Source: RGIG4576 sp964606575
Lineage (GTDB): Bacteria > Bacteroidota > Bacteroidia > Bacteroidales > Muribaculaceae
Assembly (NCBI GenBank): GCA_964606575.1
Contig: CAZSHA010000077.1
Span: forward strand, 1-8,979
Length of the DNA stretch: 8,979 nt
Direction: 5' to 3'
Part shown: positions 6,649 through 8,979 of the stretch, piece by piece
How the letters are laid out: every line of letters starts with the position of its first letter
Numbering within the stretch: position 1 is the stretch's first letter
Notes under the pieces: generated by a model
The model's database searches: none
The model's input: the letters and a program-made list of their open reading frames with translations, nothing else
What the model was told of the DNA's origin: nothing
Made by a program: the position numbers and the translations under genes

Positions 6649-8979
6649 GTGAGGAGTCATGCCGACGAGTATGAGGAGGTAATCGAGTATCTAGAGGATG
6701 GACGCCAGAGAGCATACGAGTATTCTAAGGGCTTGAACTTATACGAGCCAGACCATTGGGAATACTGGAAAGAGCGAGAGGGCTTGTCCGAGCCTAAGGC
6801 TAGTGAGGCAGATAGGGCTAATAAAGCTAGTGCACCGAATGTGACAGAAGCGACCGTTGAGGCGAATAAGGCTGATGTGGCAGAAAACGCCCAAGGGGGT
6901 GATATAAAGCCGATAGGCAGGGGCGTATTCGGCAACATCTATGACCAGTTTAGAGGAAAAGCAAAGGAAGCCCTTGCTTTTTTAAAGAGAAACAAGCAAG
7001 GAGATTTATTGGGCGTATTTCATCGAGATGAAATTGGTGATGTTGACTTGGTGTGGGGTGATGAGAAAGCAGGATTGTCGCATATCAACAGCAAGCATGT
7101 GGGGACAGGCAAGAGTTTTATTTCATTGGATAGTGCTGTCGAGCATATCGACAATATAATAAAGACAGGAGCAATTACATTTATCAATGGTGATAAGGCT
7201 GTTATCAAAAAAGGTGATGAACTTGTCACGTTACGCAAAAATGTAAGAGAAAATGGCAAAAAAATAGCCGATAAGAATTGGATTCTTACGGCATATAATG
7301 AAAAAGCAGCTGACGACACAAGTGCTATAAGCGTTGTCAATAAAGGTCAAGCTGCACCGACCACTGCTTTTTCCGAGGGCAAAGATACGACAAAAGAGCC
7401 AACCGCCAATGGCTTAGGCGGGGAAAAAGATGTTTATGGGAGCAATGAGAGTAATAGGAGTGATGAGCCGAATAGAGAAAGTTCTATAAAGCCTATAGGC
7501 AGGGGCGGTGCGGAAGTTAAAGCGTCGCGCAGGGCAAGGAGCGTGGTGTCGCTGTCGGACGGCAGCGATGTGACGTCGCTGGTCAACCGAGGGGATTATG
7601 CGAAGCTGGGCGAGCGAATCAAGTCGGAATATCCTGAGGCATCGGAGGCGCTTGGCGATGAGATAGACCGCCTTATGGATTTCACGGAGCCTCTGGATGT
7701 GGAGGACGTGGTGTATAGGCAGTTGGAGGGCTTGCGTTCTCCGAAGTCGGGCTACAAGTTGCTTCTGCGCGGCGATGGGGCGCAGAAAGGAGTGAGGGAG
7801 GAGCTTGGCTTGCCGACTGTGGAGCTTCAGCAGTCGTTGGGCATCAACGCATTCGCCAGCCGCGCAGGCGGTGGTATAAGCCTTCAGAAGATGTCGGAGA
7901 ACATCTCCAGCTCGATATCCGCCGGTGTTTATCCGGGCATCTCCAACGTGAGCGAGGGCGAGGTGCGGGATATGCTCATAGAGGCGATACGCAGCAGCAG
8001 AGAGCCTGCGGACATATCATATCACCGAGCGAGGAGGCGTATAGGCATGGCGGAGAAGCTGTGCGAGGACTATATGCGAGAATCCAAGGCAGATGAGGAG
8101 CGCTGGGCGGCGGAGCGCGACGCATACGAGGCATACGAGGAGCATTACCGCCAAGAGGTTGAAGAATCGTTAAAAATGTTGCCGGAGGGCGGTTTAACGG
8201 CTATCTTTGCCGACGAATATATAAGGGAAGAACAAATAAGGAAAGACTATGAGGAATCTATTAGAAGAAGCGAGAGCGGCGGTTCTTTACTGCAAGGAGC
8301 GCGGGCTGATACTCCAAGAGGAGTGGGACAGGGCGAGAGTGGACGAGCCATACCAGCGCGAGCTGGCTATGATCTGCTTGAAGGTGCGGATGCCGCTACA
8401 CAAGGCGGGTCGTCTTCGGGTGTTGCCGAACGGGAAGCTTGGGATGCGACCCGAGAAGAAGTAGGCGGTGATGCTCCGTCCTTGCTTGAGGCGGTCAGGA
8501 CACTTTATTCAAGGGGAAAAGAGGCCGCATCAAAACTATTTCAGCGCTCATTCTTCGATGTGGCGCAGACACCGAAGTTCATGCAAGAGCTTGGATTGCG
8601 CGGCGACAAGTTCACGATAAAGTACGGAGTTATCGCCCGCCACATAGGCAAGGACAATTCACATACGCTAACCGAAAGGGATTGGGAGCAACTGCCACAG
8701 GCTCTACAAAATCCGTTCGCCATATCCAGACTTACCGACAAGGAGGACTCTTACCGCATTTATACGACACTGCAAACAGCGGGCGGCGAATATGTTGTTG
8801 TGGGCGCTGACGTGAAGAACGCAGGTCGTGAGATAGAGGTGAACGCTGTTTCCACCGTGTTCGGGCGTAGGAACAACGCTAACTTATCCAAGAACGAAGA
8901 AGTTATATACAGGAGTAAAGAAATAACTCCTGAACAATCGTCACTTCTGGAGCGACCCAATTTCGCTCAATATCCGACT
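6649..8979 (+). CDS. Large phage/conjugative-element polyvalent protein with PBECR nuclease-like and MuF-C-like domains (both ends incomplete or uncertain)
   Basis: This single frame is open for at least 777 codons and runs off the window. The start is placed at GTG 6649, the first possible start in frame, but upstream codons look coding, so a lost 5' end is equally likely. The domain order is as follows. An acidic, Tyr-rich helical N-terminus lies at 6649-6790, followed by an Ala/Asn-rich linker. A barnase/colicin E5/RelE-like (PBECR, DUF3519-like) module spans about 6928-7350, opening with GNIYDQFRGKAKEAL. It then has IGDVDLVWGD, GLSHINSKH (candidate catalytic His/Lys) and the closing WILTAY. 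A GC-rich helical region of unknown role follows (7510-8260), with QQSLGINAFASRAGGGISL, then a Gly/Ser/Ala-rich linker. A MuF C-terminal-like domain begins near 8548, with ARHIGKDNSHTLTERDWEQL, LPQALQNP and VNAVSTVFGR. Known relatives are giant multi-effector proteins of phages and conjugative elements, delivered with DNA to counter host defences; that function here is inferred. Confidence 0.65.
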   Translation, partial: MRSHADEYEEVIEYLEDGRQRAYEYSKGLNLYEPDHWEYWKEREGLSEPKASEADRANKASAPNVTEATVEANKADVAENAQGGDIKPIGRGVFGNIYDQFRGKAKEALAFLKRNKQGDLLGVFHRDEIGDVDLVWGDEKAGLSHINSKHVGTGKSFISLDSAVEHIDNIIKTGAITFINGDKAVIKKGDELVTLRKNVRENGKKIADKNWILTAYNEKAADDTSAISVVNKGQAAPTTAFSEGKDTTKEPTANGLGGEKDVYGSNESNRSDEPNRESSIKPIGRGGAEVKASRRARSVVSLSDGSDVTSLVNRGDYAKLGERIKSEYPEASEALGDEIDRLMDFTEPLDVEDVVYRQLEGLRSPKSGYKLLLRGDGAQKGVREELGLPTVELQQSLGINAFASRAGGGISLQKMSENISSSISAGVYPGISNVSEGEVRDMLIEAIRSSREPADISYHRARRRIGMAEKLCEDYMRESKADEERWAAERDAYEAYEEHYRQEVEESLKMLPEGGLTAIFADEYIREEQIRKDYEESIRRSESGGSLLQGARADTPRGVGQGESGRAIPARAGYDLLEGADAATQGGSSSGVAEREAWDATREEVGGDAPSLLEAVRTLYSRGKEAASKLFQRSFFDVAQTPKFMQELGLRGDKFTIKYGVIARHIGKDNSHTLTERDWEQLPQALQNPFAISRLTDKEDSYRIYTTLQTAGGEYVVVGADVKNAGREIEVNAVSTVFGRRNNANLSKNEEVIYRSKEITPEQSSLLERPNFAQYPT
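6904..6925 (+). repeat. Left in-frame direct repeat flanking the PBECR module
   Basis: A 22-base segment beginning ATAAAGCC and ending GGCAGGGGCG encodes IKPIGRG. It recurs with one mismatch (base 9, G here and T there) at 7486-7507. It lies directly before the conserved start of the nuclease module (FGNIYDQF). It may be a recombination point for swapping domains. Confidence 0.8.
7486..7507 (+). repeat. Right in-frame direct repeat flanking the PBECR module
   Basis: This is the second copy of the 22-base IKPIGRG-coding segment, offset by exactly 582 bases (194 codons) and in the same frame. It closes the Ser/Asn-rich linker after the nuclease module, and the GC-rich middle of the protein starts immediately after it. 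Recombination between the two copies would delete the module without a frameshift. Confidence 0.8.

Noticed and set aside
6657..7340. Two minus-strand open frames (6657-6938 and 7020-7340)
   Set aside because: Both lie antisense to the polyvalent gene. Their hydrophobic, Ser/Leu-rich composition is the expected complement of the charged plus-strand coding sequence, and the plus strand carries clear domain motifs.
8541..8960. Two minus-strand open frames (8541-8741 and 8760-8960)
   Set aside because: They are antisense to the MuF-C-like domain and show no family motif or plausible start context.
1..8979. CRISPR array, tRNA or rRNA genes, transposase or integrase
   Set aside because: I looked for regularly spaced repeats, tRNA-like cloverleaf ends and recombinase motifs and saw none in the window.

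Overview
The window looks like Bacteroidales chromosome, probably a gut member (Muribaculaceae, Prevotellaceae or Bacteroidaceae; I cannot separate these by eye). Three things point there: a BspA-like leucine-rich-repeat surface protein, a minus-strand housekeeping run yicC-gmk-nadD-DUF5063 typical of the order, and two promoter-like sites that fit the Bacteroidetes -33 TTTG / -7 TAnnTTTG pattern with 20-nt spacers.

Left end (1-770). The + strand holds the C-terminal 84 codons of a BspA-like protein. It is followed by about 225 bases of decayed sequence that includes a second BspA-like tail and a small palindrome, and then by a strong hairpin. A short minus-strand scrap resembles the C-terminus of a DUF1016/YhcG-type PDDEXK nuclease. 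A perfect 17-bp inverted repeat then closes the minus-strand operon.

Core (771-6492, all minus strand, transcribed right to left). The genes are yicC (RNA metabolism), gmk (GMP to GDP), nadD (NAD biosynthesis), a DUF5063 protein, an M18 metallo-aminopeptidase and a phosphoglucomutase/phosphomannomutase-type phosphosugar mutase. Gaps from yicC to the aminopeptidase are 3 to 17 bases, so they are probably one transcript started by a promoter just upstream of yicC. The mutase follows an 87-base gap that holds its own predicted promoter.

Right end (about 6545-8979, + strand). A long open frame runs off the window edge and diverges from yicC. It has no ATG at its 5' end. It resembles the giant 'polyvalent' proteins carried by Bacteroidales phages and conjugative elements. 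It contains a barnase/colicin E5/RelE-type (PBECR) nuclease-like module, a GC-rich helical middle of unknown function, a low-complexity linker, and a MuF C-terminal-like domain at the window end. The PBECR module is AT-rich and lies between two 22-nt near-identical in-frame direct repeats, as expected of an exchangeable toxin cassette. This accessory gene, and its apparent 5' truncation against the housekeeping promoter, is the most interesting part of the window.
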